A stretch of 64,000 bases of DNA, from positions 192,500,545 to 192,564,544 of the forward strand of contig NC_045434.1 in assembly GCF_002776525.5 (NCBI RefSeq). Direction: 5' to 3'. The stretch comes from Piliocolobus tephrosceles (lineage: Eukaryota; Chordata; Mammalia; Primates; Cercopithecidae). The translations under genes were made by a program, and so were the position numbers. Position 1 is the first letter of the stretch; each line of letters starts with the position of its first letter. The notes under the pieces were generated by a model, which ran no database searches, was not told where the DNA came from, and worked only from the letters and a program-made list of their open reading frames with translations. Below are positions 30,968 through 43,749 of this stretch, in pieces.

Positions 30968-31059
30968 GAAATATTCTCCAGAGAAGCTGAGGATGCTTTG
31001 CTGGAGGCTTGGATTTTTTCAGGCATACATAGATGGGACAAAAGCCAAGGAAACATGAT

Positions 31060-31350
31060 GGATGGGTAGGTGGGTGGATGGATGGATAGACGGATGGATG
31101 GATGGATGGATGGATGGATGGATGGATGGATGGATAGGTGGGTGGATGGATGGATGGATGGATGGATGGATGGATGTAATAGATGAATGAATGGATAGAT
31201 GGGATGGGTGAGATGGATGGATGGTTGGGTAAATGGGTGAATAAATGGTAAGAGGATTGGAGGAGAGAAAAATTATGGAAACACGTGAGAAGAAAAATGG
31301 AAAAGGAATGGATGAATGGATGAATAAGTAAGAAGTGGATGGATGGTGGG
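31060..31350. repeat. (GGAT)n/(GATG)n tetranucleotide array
   Basis: About 25 near-perfect GGAT units (31075-31175), with GGTG and AGAC interruptions, grade into a degenerate GATG-rich region. The antisense His/Pro/Ser/Ile frame (147 codons) is an artefact of the tetramer. Confidence 0.95.
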
Positions 31351-31359
31351 GTGAGTGGA

Positions 31360-32350
31360 TATAGACTTAGATGAAGCATGAGTGATGATTATCTTCAGAT
31401 AATGGAAATATAGAAATAAGGAGTTTGTAGCATATTCTAATAGAGAGGGCAGCATCATGGAGAACAACAACCCTTGCTTTTTAATTATCATCACTCTTTT
31501 CCTGCAGTCATTCCATGCAATGTTGACATCTGCTCTGTCCTAGCTTGTAGAACAAGCTGGAGCATTAAAGAGGAGCTCACTCACTGGTGAAAAAAGCAGA
31601 CAGACAGACCATGAACCTGAGCCTCATGCTACAGGCTGAGGCTGTGAGAGCAGCGTGCCCAGAGCTCCCTGGGAAGTCTGGCGGGAGTGATGGAGCAGGT
31701 GCCCACCCCTTGTCTGAGCACTGCTCCTACACGCCCTTTGTTGATGGTGTGCCATTGGTTACCGGTTATGTGGTGCTCCTCCTTTGGCCACACTGGCTGG
31801 CCCAGGAGTGGACCTCTGGACATCTTTACAGCTGCATTTCATTTTAGCCACACCAAAAGGATATGTGTAGTGGGACTGTGGCCACCATTTTCAACCATAT
31901 GCACAATGACATAGAAAATCTGTTGTGAGAAGCGGAGACAAGGCTTTATATGACCCCAAGGGAGAGGGGAAGAAGGAAAGAGACACTGATTCAATTCCTT
32001 TGGCTTCCCACGCTTGGTACCCATGAGGTCCACGTACGTTCTGTTTCCATCAGAAGTAGCAGCAAACATTATTAAATACCTAAGCATTGGAGCTGGCTCT
32101 TGACACCAAGGAACCTTGAGTAAGATGGCAGCAGTATGAAGGGTAGACTAATTCCACAGAGAAGGGGAGGGTTGAAGTGGTCGGAGAAAGCTTCATGGGA
32201 GTTGTGACATTTGGGGGTGGGTTTTGAAGCATGACTAAGAGTTCTGAGAAGAAAGATCAAGACATTTCAGCCAGAAAATACATGCATGGTGAGCACATGC
32301 CTTTGGTTTGAATATAGTTTGCATTGAAAGTTTAGATGTCGGGGAGGAAG
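31360..32350. other. Unique sequence, no gene seen
   Basis: Only chance open frames below 90 codons. No recognised repeats. Confidence 0.45.
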
Positions 32351-32354
32351 AATA

Positions 32355-32585
32355 AGAAAGCACAATTTGTTGAGCTCTTGCCAGATGCCACAGATGGCAC
32401 AAGGTGCTTTTCATATGTCATCTCTTTTTATCCTCACAATTGCCCCCTAAACCAGGTAATATATCCCCCATTTTACAGACAAGGGAAGTGAGGCTCAAAG
32501 ATGTTGGTGAAGGATGGAATCAAGGCATAATTTGAACCCAGATCTGCAGATCAAAGTCTGTGCCCACTCTACATAACCAGAGCAC
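32355..32585 (-). mobile_element. MIR: MIR/L2 fossil, antisense
   Basis: 'atatgtcatctctttttatc', 'ccccattttacagacaaggg' and 'agtgaggctcaaagatgttg' are the antisense MIR pattern. Confidence 0.8.
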
Positions 32586-33009
32586 TGTGTCCAGGCCAGG
32601 GCAGGTAGGCTGGGGCCAACTTCAACAGGCTCAGCATTCCTCCTCTGTCAACTGCTCTGTAACTTGAGGACACATCCACCCTCTGCAGGAGAAGCCCAAG
32701 GCTGGTGGTCCTTCTCCAGGAAGCAGCAGATGGCAGGGTGTGGAGCTAGCGTGCTGCTGAGATAGACTCTGCCTTGCTGGACTGATGGATGACCTTAGGT
32801 TGAGTTGTTCTGTTCAGAAACAAAGTGTCTTGCACAGGCCCCATCCAAACAGCCAAAGGCAGTAGCTAATTATAAGGGAGAGATGGAGTGTCATTTTTTC
32901 TGGCAGCAAGCCCAGTGGCAGAAGGTTTTAGCAAAGAGCCTTCAGTGCAGCCTGAGAGGTCTGCAGGCTGGAGATAAGGGTCATCTCTCTCCAGAGTGGC
33001 CAGAGGGAC

Positions 33010-33360
33010 TCCATGGAGGGAACAGAAAGAGGAGAGAGAGGAAAGATGACTAAAGGAAAGAAGATGGAGGTGGGAGAAAGGAAAGAAGGAAAAGACAGGA
33101 AGAGAACTAGAGAAGAGAAAAGAAGAGGGTGGGAGGACGAGGAGAAGAAGTGCTGGAAAAGAAGGAGTAAGAGAAGAAGGGGAAGAAGGGAGAAGGGACA
33201 GGGAGAAGAGAAAGAGGGAAGAAGAGAGGAGAGAAGGAGATAGAGAAGATGAAAACGAAGGAGAGAAAGGGGCCAGGAATGGCAGCGAGAGGAGCAAGAG
33301 AAAATGATGGACATAGGAGAAGGAGGGGTGGGAGAAAAAGACTGCGGGAAGAGGGAGGGG
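33010..33360. repeat. Purine-rich (GA)-type low-complexity tract
   Basis: Some 350 bp of almost only G and A on the plus strand, with irregular gaaga/ggaga units and very few pyrimidines. The long Ser/Leu/Pro-rich antisense frames (up to 162 codons) follow from the composition. Confidence 0.9.
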
Positions 33361-33793
33361 GAGGGGCTGCTACCACAGCTGGCTTCCAAGGGTCCACCCC
33401 TGGTGAGCTCTCCCAACTGGAGATGCTCTCAGTATCTCTAAGATGAAATGCTACATAGCAGCAACCCAGGCACCTGGGAGAGAAGGGGCCCCCACAGTCT
33501 AGCTGGCACCTGTTTAATGGCTCCCAGTGGCAACAGCATCAGTAGCCCCCAGCTCTGGTCATACTTAGGAAATAGCTCAGCCTGACTCAGGCAGGGTCAA
33601 GTCCACTGCAGCCCTCTCCTTCCACCTGAGTCAGGACAGTCTGCGGGGGCAGAGCCAGAGTCCAAACCTACAGACACCAGTGGTGGAAAGGGTGCTTGGT
33701 TGGGCGTTAGAATATCTGAATTCTAAAAACAAGTCTGCTACAAATTTACTAAGGGTGACCTTAAATACTCTGGACCAGTTTTCTGTCCGTTTA

Positions 33794-34165
33794 CAGATGG
33801 TTCCTGATTTACAATGGTTCCACTTACAGTTTGTGATTTCATGATGTCACAATGATACGCATTCAGTAAAACTCATACTTTAAGTACCCATATAACTATT
33901 TTGTTGTTTATTTTTAGCATAGTATTCAATAAATTACATGAGATATTCAACATTTTTAAAATAAATATAATAAAATAGACTTTGTGTTAGTTGATTTTGT
34001 CCAACTGTAGGCTAATGAAAGCATTCTGGTCATGTTTAAGGCGGGTGAGGCTAAGCTATGACATTTGGTAAGTTAGGTGTATTAAATGCATTTTCAACTT
34101 TGGATATTTTCCATTTACAAAGGGTTTATTGGGATGTAACCTCACTGTAAATTGAAGGGCATCTG
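33794..34165 (+). mobile_element. Tigger-type non-autonomous DNA transposon
   Basis: Terminal inverted repeats cagatg (33794) and catctg (to 34165), with complementary subterminal sequence. The left end follows TA, the target of Tc1/mariner-type elements. Internal sequence 'tattcaataaattacatgag' and 'tgtattaaatgcattttcaa' matches my memory of the MER28/Tigger2 group. It has no transposase frame (372 bp). Confidence 0.75.
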
Positions 34166-34179
34166 GGTAGGCTTTTTTC

Positions 34180-34300
34180 CCATTTAATTTCTCACAACAA
34201 CTCTATTACTTCTTATTGTTCACATTTTTCAGATGAGGACACTCAAACTCTCCAGAGATGAAGTGTCACCTCAGTGTCACACAGATAATCAACAGAAAAG
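34180..34300 (-). mobile_element. MIR: MIR fossil, antisense
   Basis: 'tctcacaacaactctattac' and 'cagatgaggacactcaaact' match antisense MIR. Confidence 0.6.
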
Positions 34301-34484
34301 CAGATCCTATACTCTGCTGTACTGTGAGCTCCACACCACTGGGTCCCAAATCCCAGGACAGTGGGGGACCAAGGAGATGCCCCCATAAACTGTGTTGACT
34401 CAATACGTGGCCTCAGTCTGTCCAAGATCAAAATCTGTCCTGCCACTGTCATTCCCCCATTGCTTGCCTGAATCACCCTATGAA

Positions 34485-34935
34485 TTAGTCAGGGTCGAGT
34501 CAGAAGACAGAAACCCCGGTAACTGGAACAGGGAAAATTTAGTGTAAAGGATGATTAACTTGCGAAAGATGGTTAACGACCAACAGGAGTCAAAGAGGAC
34601 CCTCTGGAATATAGGAATAGCAAATGCACAAAACAGCTACTACCTCTATGCTGAGGGAGAGAGAACAAGGAAAGAAAGAACTAAGAACTCAGAGGAGGCC
34701 CCCATCACCACCACCAAGGCTGGGGGTCCTATTGGAGAGGCTGTGGCCGCACAGGAACATGTAGCATGCCACTGGCATCAGAACGTGACAGAAGGTGCAA
34801 TTCAGAGGTAGTCTCTAGGAGCAGCCAGACAGTTGGATGAGACACTTACTAGAGGGTGTGGGACCCCAGAGGTGGTTTATAGGAAGTGGTCCACTGACGT
34901 GGTAGAAATATTGGGTGGACACCACTGATCATCTC
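34485..34935 (-). mobile_element. Possible ancient ERVL-type LTR, antisense
   Basis: 'gaattagtcagggtcgagtc' with 'agaagacagaaaccc' resembles the antisense end of old ERVL-group LTRs, followed by a diverged body. Family and boundaries are uncertain. Confidence 0.35.
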
Positions 34936-35668
34936 ACATACTGCCGACAGCCTCATAGAAGGTGGAGAAATACAACATCACCAGGAAGAGGAGCCCCTTC
35001 CTTTGCTACAGCATAGCATTCTCCCTGCCCCAAGTGCCATATGTTGAGAAAGAATAATATTGTGCTGAAGGAGAAGTGCTTACAGGGTCCAGCTCCAGTA
35101 TCAATATACAAAGCAAAAAGGAAGAATTTGGAGCTGAGAGACAGTCTTGATCCCTGGCACAGCCCATCCCTTTGGCTACCTGACTTCCAAATGCGCCCTC
35201 TACATACTTCACCTTCCACACAAACACCTCAAGACCACACAGATAGCAACTCATGTTTCCAATTAAGACAATGCAGCTATCTTTTGTACAAGTGGAAAAA
35301 TTCTCACTCTTTCACCAAAACGAAGAGACAAAGAGTCCTGGCCACTATTGTTTCAATTGCTGACAATATTCATTACTCCTTAAATTCTGCCACAGTACCT
35401 AATGGCTAAATTGAGGTTATCCTCCAACAACTTGAATATAAAATAGTAAGAGAGAAAGGATATAGTTACATATGTACACATAACATGTGCAAAGAGAAAA
35501 TATGCAAAGCTACAACAATCCTCTTTGTAGAAATCGGTCACAAGCACATAGTTGGTATTTGTGACTTCCTTCTTCCACTACCCTTTCCATCTTTTCTTTG
35601 CCCTCAACTAGAACCTCAGTTGGGCGGGTTCTTTATCCAAAGAGTAACCCAAGTGGTCATTCCTTAAG
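34936..35668. other. Unique sequence, no gene seen
   Basis: A chance open frame of 122 codons (35041-35409) shows no known domain or splice context. Confidence 0.45.
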
Positions 35669-35678
35669 AGTCTGTGTC

Positions 35679-35977
35679 TTCACCAGGCTCAGTCACTTGC
35701 ACCTGTAATCCCAGCACTTTGGGAGGCCAAAGGGGGTGGATCACTTGAAGCCAGTAGTTCGAGACCAGCCTGGCTAACATGGTCACACCTCGTCTCCACT
35801 AAAAATACAACAGTTAGCCTGGTGTCATGGCATATGCCTGTAGTCACAGCTACTCAGGAGGCTGAGGCAAAAGAATGGCTTGAACCTGGCAGGTGAAGGT
35901 TACAGTAAGCAGAGATCGCACCACTGTACTTCAGCCTGGGTGACACAGCAAGACTCTGTCTCAAAAAAAAAAAAAAA
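35679..35977 (+). mobile_element. Alu: AluS-type SINE with 10-bp target duplication
   Basis: A full-length Alu with a clean A-tail, flanked by agtctgtgtc (35669-35678 and 35978-35987), a perfect duplication. Confidence 0.95.
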
Positions 35978-36454
35978 AGTCTGTGTCCTTAATGGTCCTG
36001 TCTTTCTTGGATGCTGTATTTTTCAGGAACCTTTACTCTGGGATGCAGAGTTACTTAGAAGGGTCCCCAGAGAATCCCCTAAGTTCCAGGCAAAGCCTTC
36101 TTTCCCCCAAATTGTATAGTAACCAACCAATTTCCCCTTGGTAATCTGGCTCAATCACTGTAACCAGCACAATAACCTCTTTTTCTTCTTGTTGATTTAG
36201 GGGCATCAGAAGCTCCAGACAGAGAAGCGGCAGTCTCACTTCCAATGCAATGGAAAACGCAAGTGGGGAAGAGCAAGCCGTTAGAAGCCAGCCAGGTAAG
36301 CTGCGCCCACGTGTCTGGGGCTTTAGGCACATGTACCTGATCTGTGCTAGACAAGCCCAACACTGCCTCAGACCAACCTGGGTTCAAATTACGGTTGTAC
36401 CAAGGACTAACAATCTCCCCACTGAGACACTGAGACCCTTCTCTGTGTCAGGAC

Positions 36455-36800
36455 AGTGTTGGGGGCTCTAACACAAGTCACTGCATTTAATCCTAAAACA
36501 TTCCTGTAAGCAGATGCTATTGTTCTCATGTACAGATGGGAAAACTGATACTCAGCACAACAAGCCAACTTTCCCAGAACCACCCTCCGTTAAGTGGCAG
36601 AGATGGGATTCGGTTCTGACTGTCTGACCTAGAAGTCAGAGGCGCTTTGACAATAGACCTGGGTGTAGCCATCTAACTGCTCTAAACTTTGCTTTCCTCA
36701 TCTGTAAAATGGGAGTTCATTCAGCAGATATTTTTGGAGCAGTCACAGAGCTATGAATCAGCACAAAGCTTTGGGAATTACAATCCTTGCTCCACATGGT
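36455..36800. mobile_element. MIR and L2 fossils
   Basis: 'tgtacagatgggaaaactga' (antisense MIR, 36460-36610) is followed by 'ctcatctgtaaaatgggagt' (sense MIR tail, near 36700) and an L2-like 'cattcagcagatatttttgg'. Confidence 0.55.
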
Positions 36801-37354
36801 TTGTGTGTGGATTCAATAAAATGAATAGATAACTTTCCAATCCTTGTATCAGACACAAACTGTATTTACCTTCCCTTTTGCATTTTATGACATTTTTTCT
36901 CTACATCAGGATGTGTCATATTCTACATGAGAAGTTGTCAGTTTTTCCCCTTAGAGTAAAAGTATTTGAGATTTTCTGTGAAAGATGCTGGTTTGATGTG
37001 TGTATGAGACAATGTAGATTTTGTCTTCTGCTCTGACGGCTAGTAAGTTGGAATAGCGAGGGCATCTGAAACTCACTTTCTGGGGTCCCTCTGCCCTCCC
37101 ACACGGGATTTCCCACCTGATTTAGCAGGGCCTGTTGAGCCTGCTCCATCATGGATGCAATTGCAGGACAGTTCTGCACTTGATGTGCTGATAATGTGGT
37201 TTTAACACATTTATAAACATTTGGCTATCTCCTGCAGTCACTATCTTTTAGAGGAAAATAAATTGTCTTCCTGATCTGACAAGCTTGCCACTGCCTGAGG
37301 CTGGAGTGTGGTGTGGCAGGGATGGACGCTCCCAGGAGCTGGGAGAGGCTCGCC

Positions 37355-37775
37355 TTCGTTTCCTAGGGCTGCAGTAACGAATTCACACAAACTGGGGGCT
37401 GCAAGCAATAGGTATACTTTCTCTCACAGTTCGGAGGCTAACATCTGAAATCGATGTGTGGGCAGAGTTGGTTCCCTCTGGTGGCTCTGAGGCCTCGCTC
37501 ACCTTCGGGGGCTGCCTGCAATCCTTGGTGTCCCTTGGTTTCAAGAGGCATCCTTCCTGTCTCTGCCCCACCCTCAAAGCACCATCTTCTCTATGTGTGT
37601 CGCCTTTTCTGTCTCTTCTATGCACACTTATCATTTGATTTAGGGGCCCCTCTAAGTCAGGAAAATCTCACCTTGAAATATTCATTTTAATTATGTCTGC
37701 AAAGATCCCTCTTCCAAATAAGATTGGATATTGAGGTTCTCTTTTGGGAAACCACTATTTAATCTAGGTACCCTG
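37355..37775 (-). mobile_element. MLT1: MLT1-type MaLR LTR, antisense
   Basis: Antisense MaLR features: 'tttcctagggctgcagtaac', 'ctctcacagttcggaggcta' and 'tcttccaaataagattggat'. It is diverged, with no internal sequence. Confidence 0.65.
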
Positions 37776-37799
37776 TGTTCCAGTTCGGGCTGGGTCAAT

Positions 37800-38110
37800 A
37801 CTTTGCTGCCTGGCCTTGAGCAAGTCACTTTGCCTTTGTGCATCTCAGTTTCTCTTAGATCGTCTCCTACATTGCTTACAGTTAGAATGTGCCAGTAGAG
37901 TGAGGGGTTCCAGGAAATGGTTCAGACCAAGCTTCCTTCATTCAACAGTGATGCTCCTGCTCTGTACTCAGCTCAGTGCTGTATCCCAGGGAGACAGATG
38001 ACCCTGAGCCTTCTACCTCCAGCCACTAAGAACAAAGTTTAGAGGGAAAGCAGACCTTGGAGGAGGTGATTACAGCAGACTAGAATGGGTGCCCTGAAAG
38101 GTCAGCGCCT
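37800..38110. mobile_element. MIR/L2 fossils
   Basis: 'cttgagcaagtcactttgcc' (MIR core) and 'ctctgtactcagctcagtgc' (L2-like). Weak but recognisable. Confidence 0.5.
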
Positions 38111-38716
38111 TGCTTCATTCATACCACAAAAGTCCTGGTACCATTTTTAATTGTTGAATCATTTTAAATTGACATATTTTGCAGCCAGGGAGAGCTATGA
38201 GAGGACAAAATCCAAGTGTCGGAGCACAGAGGAAAGGCAATGGGCCCTGTTTTGGAGAATCCAGATGGGTTCCTAGCATAGATAGGGTCCAAACAGAGGC
38301 CTGAAGGACAAGTGAGTGTGAGATGAGGGAGGGGATGGGGTGCTGCTCTAGGTGCAGCCATAGCACATGCACGGGGCAGAGGTGAGAGAGAGCCTGTTCC
38401 CCACCAGGATGGATAAGTGGCTTATAATGACAGTATAACTGCCCAAGGTCCCACACCTCATAAGATGTAGAGCTCAGACTTGATTCCAGGAAGTCAGATT
38501 CTAGAGCTAAAGTATGATAACATGTTGAGGAAATGTGGTGTCATCCATCAGAAACCATCTAAGAAGATCTATTCAGATTGGCTTAGATAAATACTCATAC
38601 CAACTATATACTAATTAACCAAGATTTCTTTTAGTGCATTTAAGTAATTTTTTAAGTTGATTTTAAAATTGTTGGTAAAATAAAAATAGAAATGTCTTAA
38701 AAATTGTCAGCATACA

Positions 38717-39020
38717 ACTGGGCACAGTGGCTCATGTCTGTAATCCCAGCACATTGGGAGGCTGAGGCGGGTGGATCACAAGGTCAGGAGTTCAAGACCA
38801 GCCTGGCCAGGATGGTGAAACCCCGTCTCTGCTAAAAATACAAAAATTAGCCAGATGCAGTGGCAGGAGCCTGTAATCCCAGCTACTTGGGAGGCTGAAG
38901 CAGGAGAATTGCTTGAACCTGAGAGGCGGAGATTGCAGTGAACCGAGATCGCTCCACTGCACTCAAGCCTGGGTGACAGTAAAAGACTCCATCTCAAAAC
39001 AAAACAAAACAAAACAAAAA
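38717..39020 (+). mobile_element. Alu: AluS-type SINE
   Basis: Full-length Alu ('actgggcacagtggctcatg') with a (CAAAA)n tail at 38996-39020. Flanks gtcagcatacaa and atcagcatacac are a diverged target duplication. It lies in the left part of the AT-rich block. Confidence 0.94.
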
Positions 39021-42000
39021 AATCAGCATACACTTTTGCCTGGATTTACTGGTCAGACAGTTTTATCTTTGTCTCTAAGGTGTTTCCAAGGCTTTAAGGT
39101 GTCAGGGTTTGATCCAAAGGTTATAAAACTACAAACCCAGCCTAAAATAGAATAATCTTTCTTTGTGAAATTCTTTGAAGATTCACACTAATGTAATATT
39201 ATTGGTTTAATTAAAACAGCTGTAGATTCTAAATTATCAGCAAGATATTCATATATTTAGTTTTAAGAGTCTTAGGTCACACCTGTTATTCACAGGATAT
39301 AGAAATAGTTCCCAGGGAAATAACTTGAAATGATGACTGTCTTTGTCTAATATCTCAGTTTTAATAAGTAATCCAAGTGTAATTGTTAAAAATAAATAAA
39401 TTATGTAAATAGGATGTTTATAAATAATTTTTTATGCAATTAAAAACCTTAAAGTTACATTATTTTAAATTAAAGAATAAATATTCATTAAGTGTCTGTG
39501 TCATTTCCAAATAAGAAAAGAACTAAAATAAAATGCTAAGCATAAATATATCTTTGTTTTGGCTTCACAAATTTTATAACAAAAGTAAATACATTTGGGT
39601 CTATTATTAACGTACATTACAATTATGTTACAGGAAAACATTTTTTAAAGAATTGTAAAGTGGTTATTGTGACAGACAATTCAAAATCTTTAGCTTTGTA
39701 GGTTTTCACTGAAAATTAAGGTTACTATGAGTTGCATTTCTAATTCCTTCTGTATACAAAATGTAACAAAAGATGTGTTTAACTTGAAAATTATAAAAAT
39801 GCATTAAAATGTGTTCTTTATTTTGAAAAAATAATAATTGTGTCTAATTCAAAGGTTATTTGGTTTGTTTCAAAATGTGAATTTTAGGTATTAAATAGAA
39901 ACAAGAATAGAAAGGAACAGTAAGTAGGAGGGAGAGGTGAAAAAGTTATGCATATGTGTGTTTGGTCAGGAGGGTCAAAGAGAAAAGAGAATAATTTTGT
40001 ATAAGAAAGAATATTGTGTGGTAAATTATTTTCCTAAAGTAAAATGACTGGTTATTTTAAAAAGAGGAAGTATAAAACAAAGTGGAACGTTTAAGCAAGT
40101 AATCAATTGTCTGAGTAAGTTATAATAAGGTTCATGAAGGATGAATTTACAAAAGGAATTTAGTGTATAATCAGGTTGGCAATAATTAGAAGGAAATTAT
40201 TTATGAGGCTTTCTAAAGATTGAGCTTTGATATTAAAAATATGCCAATACAAAACTAAAAATTTTACTCCCTGTATTAGAACACCAAGGTTTTCCTGAAA
40301 TATTTGTCTACTTTTAACAAAAATTGCAAGAGGTTTTACATTTTTAATTCTGAAATGTATTCCTTTAACACTCAACTTCCAAATTGTAGCTTTCTTCTAT
40401 TTTACAGTTTCCGTATATTTTCTCTAATTTTAGGTTAGAAATGCTGTCTTTTCTTTCAAAATGGTAATTTCATTTCTTGAAGTAAAGTTTTTCTTTTAAG
40501 TCTACTGAGATTCATATCTCAGAAGTTCAACTTTTGCTCTGTCTCTCGTAGCCCATGATTTGTAGGTCATGAATCATTACAATCAGCTCTTTCTCCCTTA
40601 AGAAGGTTTAGGGTGATAACTCTCTCCAACTTTTTAATCAGCTACTGTAACTTTTTCCTCTGGTTCCAACTCTGCTGTTATGATTTGACCCTGAAATGCT
40701 GTGTCTTGAAAGACCTAGAAAAGCAGTGTTTTCCTCTAGTATAACTTGATTCTGTACTCTTGGTTTTTTTTTTAATATGTATGAATTTTTCCAAGTAACC
40801 AGGAAACTTCACATGCTCTTACCTTTGCTAAGAGCCATGTATTCCCCTGCTTGAGCTAGTAGTTTTCTTGTTTACATTCCTTTAGAGTACTGTGTACACT
40901 TACAACCTTGGGCACACATTCTTCATGTGTCTGATTAAATTCAAATACTTAAAAAAAATCAGATTCAACGTCCAGGATATTTAAATGGGCTTTCCATAAA
41001 AAGAAGCAATCACACTGGAAGAGGTCTTTTTAAACTCTTTTAAATAACTTGTCCCCAAGATAAAAGGAATTTATGTTTTATCAACATAAAACTGAGGTTT
41101 GAAAGTGTTCAGGTTTTTTAAGTCTATGCAACTTCCTGTATTGCTTCTAAAGTTTTTAGGTTAACACTCTGGTTTAATGAATGATTATCATTTCACAGTG
41201 ACCTGTGATCCTACTTTTATCAAGTGTTCTGAATCCTTTGAAACCTTTGGTAGGCTTTCCCAAGATCAAAATTCTAAATTAAGATTTTTTTTGACCTAGA
41301 ATTAACTTTGGGGTTTTCCAGTTGGCCTCCTAAAGTGTGTCAAAAAATGTTTCTCTTATCTTTTAGAGGTATTGAATTTCTAGGATTATTTGATAAATAG
41401 TATGGGAAACTTGTCACATGATAAGTGACTCTAAATCTTCTTTCAGTTACATTTATCAGTGTGTTCTTGATATGAATATTCCAAAATTGTATAAAACTCT
41501 TAGAAATATATCATTAGTTATAATTCTGAGTATTATGTTGTATGCCACAAAAGTAACTACATTTCTTTGTCAATTGCTGATTGTAATGAGCTTTCATCAG
41601 ACTTTAATCATGGGCATCCTAAGCTTTTGTCATCCATAGTTACTGTTTTGATTTTTCTTGAAAAGTATTTGCAATCAGCTATTATCCAAAATTGCTTTTC
41701 ATGGAAAAGACTCTAACAAGTACTCTTAAATATAGTTTTTTAATAACTTTAAGATTAATGGACTAAATAGGATGTTTTCAAAACTCTAATGAAGAAACTT
41801 ATGGGTTCATGAAATGACTAATCAAGATCAAGCAGAACAAAAGTTAATTATGTGAGATTAAGCAACCGATAAATATAATGTTTGTATGACTTTCATTTAA
41901 AACGTTGTTGGTTGTTTACTTAAATGTTTTATTTTCCACTTTTATGAAAATTTTCTCTCTGAAACTATAATTTACAACAACTTGGTAAGGTATAACTTTG

Positions 42001-43300
42001 TGAACAAAATTAGAAGCTTTTGCTTTTTCTGTCTACTTGAGTTCTTCAAAATTTGGAAACTATTGATGAGTATTCTTATAGCAATATGTTTTTCCCATAA
42101 GTCTAATAAAAATCTCTCTATTTTGTAATAATATACAACTGGAAACATTTGTTTTATTATTTTAAGGCTTTGACTGGAATATTACATTTGAGAATGTGTG
42201 TAGAATACACATTCTTCATGGGTTCCTAGTCTTATAGTGAGTGAAAAAAAATTGTCACTTCCTGGCAGATCCAAAAACCTGAAGACTTTGGGAAAATTTA
42301 AAGTCTGCCTTGGTTGACTTTTTAGTCTCGAGGTTTTAAAATATGAGATTCATACATGATCAATGTGGAGAGTTAAAGCTATATTTATAAAGAAAAGCTA
42401 CAATACACCTATTATTAGATTGTAGCTCTGTGCATTATTGTCAAATTCTTTTTATCTACCTATAGATTAGACTTGATCCTCAATTCTTCTAGATTCCTGC
42501 AATCCAAATATTTTTCATGGAATTACTAAAAATGAGAACTGGTGTATTCCTAAAGCCCTAAGCAGAAACTAGATAAGATTTAAAAGAACAAGTCTCATGT
42601 CTGACATATGGGCCACGCAGAATGTTCACCAAAGTGCTTGATGTCATAACCAGAGACATTCAAACTACAAACCAAAACCAGAAACTGACATTTTCATGCT
42701 GTAGACACCTTTTGCCAAGATGTCAAGACAAGACTCCATATCACAATGCAACTTTTACTCCTTTAAATGTCTACCTTTTTCACTTGACAGGATAATCATC
42801 ATTTGCTTTATTCAGTTGGTTGCCTTAAACCTAAGTTTATGGCTCAAAACCATTATGCAAACAGGGCTGTCATTACTATTAATTTTACTTTGTATTTTCC
42901 CCTTTTAAACTTTGTATCTGTTCCTTGTTAAATTTTTGCACAAGCACAACTGCTAACATAATAATGCTGGCCCAGCACTTTGAGATGATAGCAAACACCT
43001 ACAAAACAGATAAAACTGAATTTAATAATAGACTTTAGGTAGATTTAGTCTGAGAGTAACTTCCTTTAAACCTCGCTGGTTGCTCAAATGTGGTCTGAAG
43101 GGTTTTGATACTGAGTCCTAGTCACCACTCACTACATCCAACATGGGACCAGGTCAGAAACTGAGACAGGTCCATCCCTGCACTGAGGGGCATCAAACCC
43201 TAACTACGGGATGACTGGTCAGTGTTGCTTTTGAAGAAAGATCTTGATCAAAGGTAGATATGTGAAAGTCATCAAAATAAAAATGAAGTCACTTGTGTTA
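39021..43300. other. Very AT-rich block of unassigned origin
   Basis: More than 4 kb of A+T-rich sequence without Alu, L1 or MIR that I recognise, and with no long frame. Near the right end a 62-codon plus-strand frame (42720-42908) encodes a hydrophobic, membrane-like segment reminiscent of a retroviral env anchor, and LTR-like sequence follows at 43323. A degraded endogenous retrovirus is possible. I cannot name a family. Confidence 0.35.
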
Positions 43301-43322
43301 AAAAAAAAAAAAAAAAAAAAAA
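43301..43322. repeat. Poly(A) tract, 22 bp
   Basis: An A run directly after 'gaagtcacttgtgtt'. It could be a retroposition tail or an internal homopolymer. Confidence 0.85.
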
Positions 43323-43735
43323 GTCTGACAAGTAGAGCTGGGAAAAGATACGAAGAAAAGATTCTCAGGCATAAATACCTGATAATGAAAACTATCACAA
43401 GAGACTTCAAAAACTATAACCTACACAAAGGCCATCTGAACCTTATGTAAAAAGTACTGCAAGGACATCTGCCCAGCAACTGCCTATGCAGCCTCAGACT
43501 GGCATCGCCCATGTTATTGATCTTTATATCCAAGGATAACGATCTCAAAACAATTATGTAAGATTTTTCCTTTTCCCTTTAAAAATATTAGTCTCCTTTA
43601 CTACCCTGAATACATATACAGTTTACTATGGCAAATATATTTCAACTGCAATGCCCTACTCCTGAGTAAATATTATTTTCTTTTAGAGAATCCTCTCTCT
43701 ATTTGCTATTTAAGTTGACGTTTTCTACCTCTCCT
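43323..43735 (+). mobile_element. LTR-like sequence (sense), family not named
   Basis: The run of features 'taaatattattttcttttag', 'agaatcctctctctatttgc' and 'tatttaagttgac' resembles the R/U5 end of a mammalian LTR. The TG start is not clear. It is adjacent to the AT-rich block with the env-like frame. Confidence 0.35.
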
Positions 43736-43749
43736 TCCATTGTCTTCTC

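Noticed and set aside
31060..31350. Regularly spaced repeats considered as a CRISPR-like array
   Set aside because: The unit is a 4-bp microsatellite without spacers, and this is a primate genome.
30936..31379. 147-codon minus-strand frame rich in His, Pro, Ser and Ile
   Set aside because: It is the translation of the GGAT tetranucleotide array.
32866..33416. Open frames of 143 and 162 codons on the minus strand
   Set aside because: They are artefacts of the purine-rich tract, with low-complexity Ser/Pro/Leu protein only.
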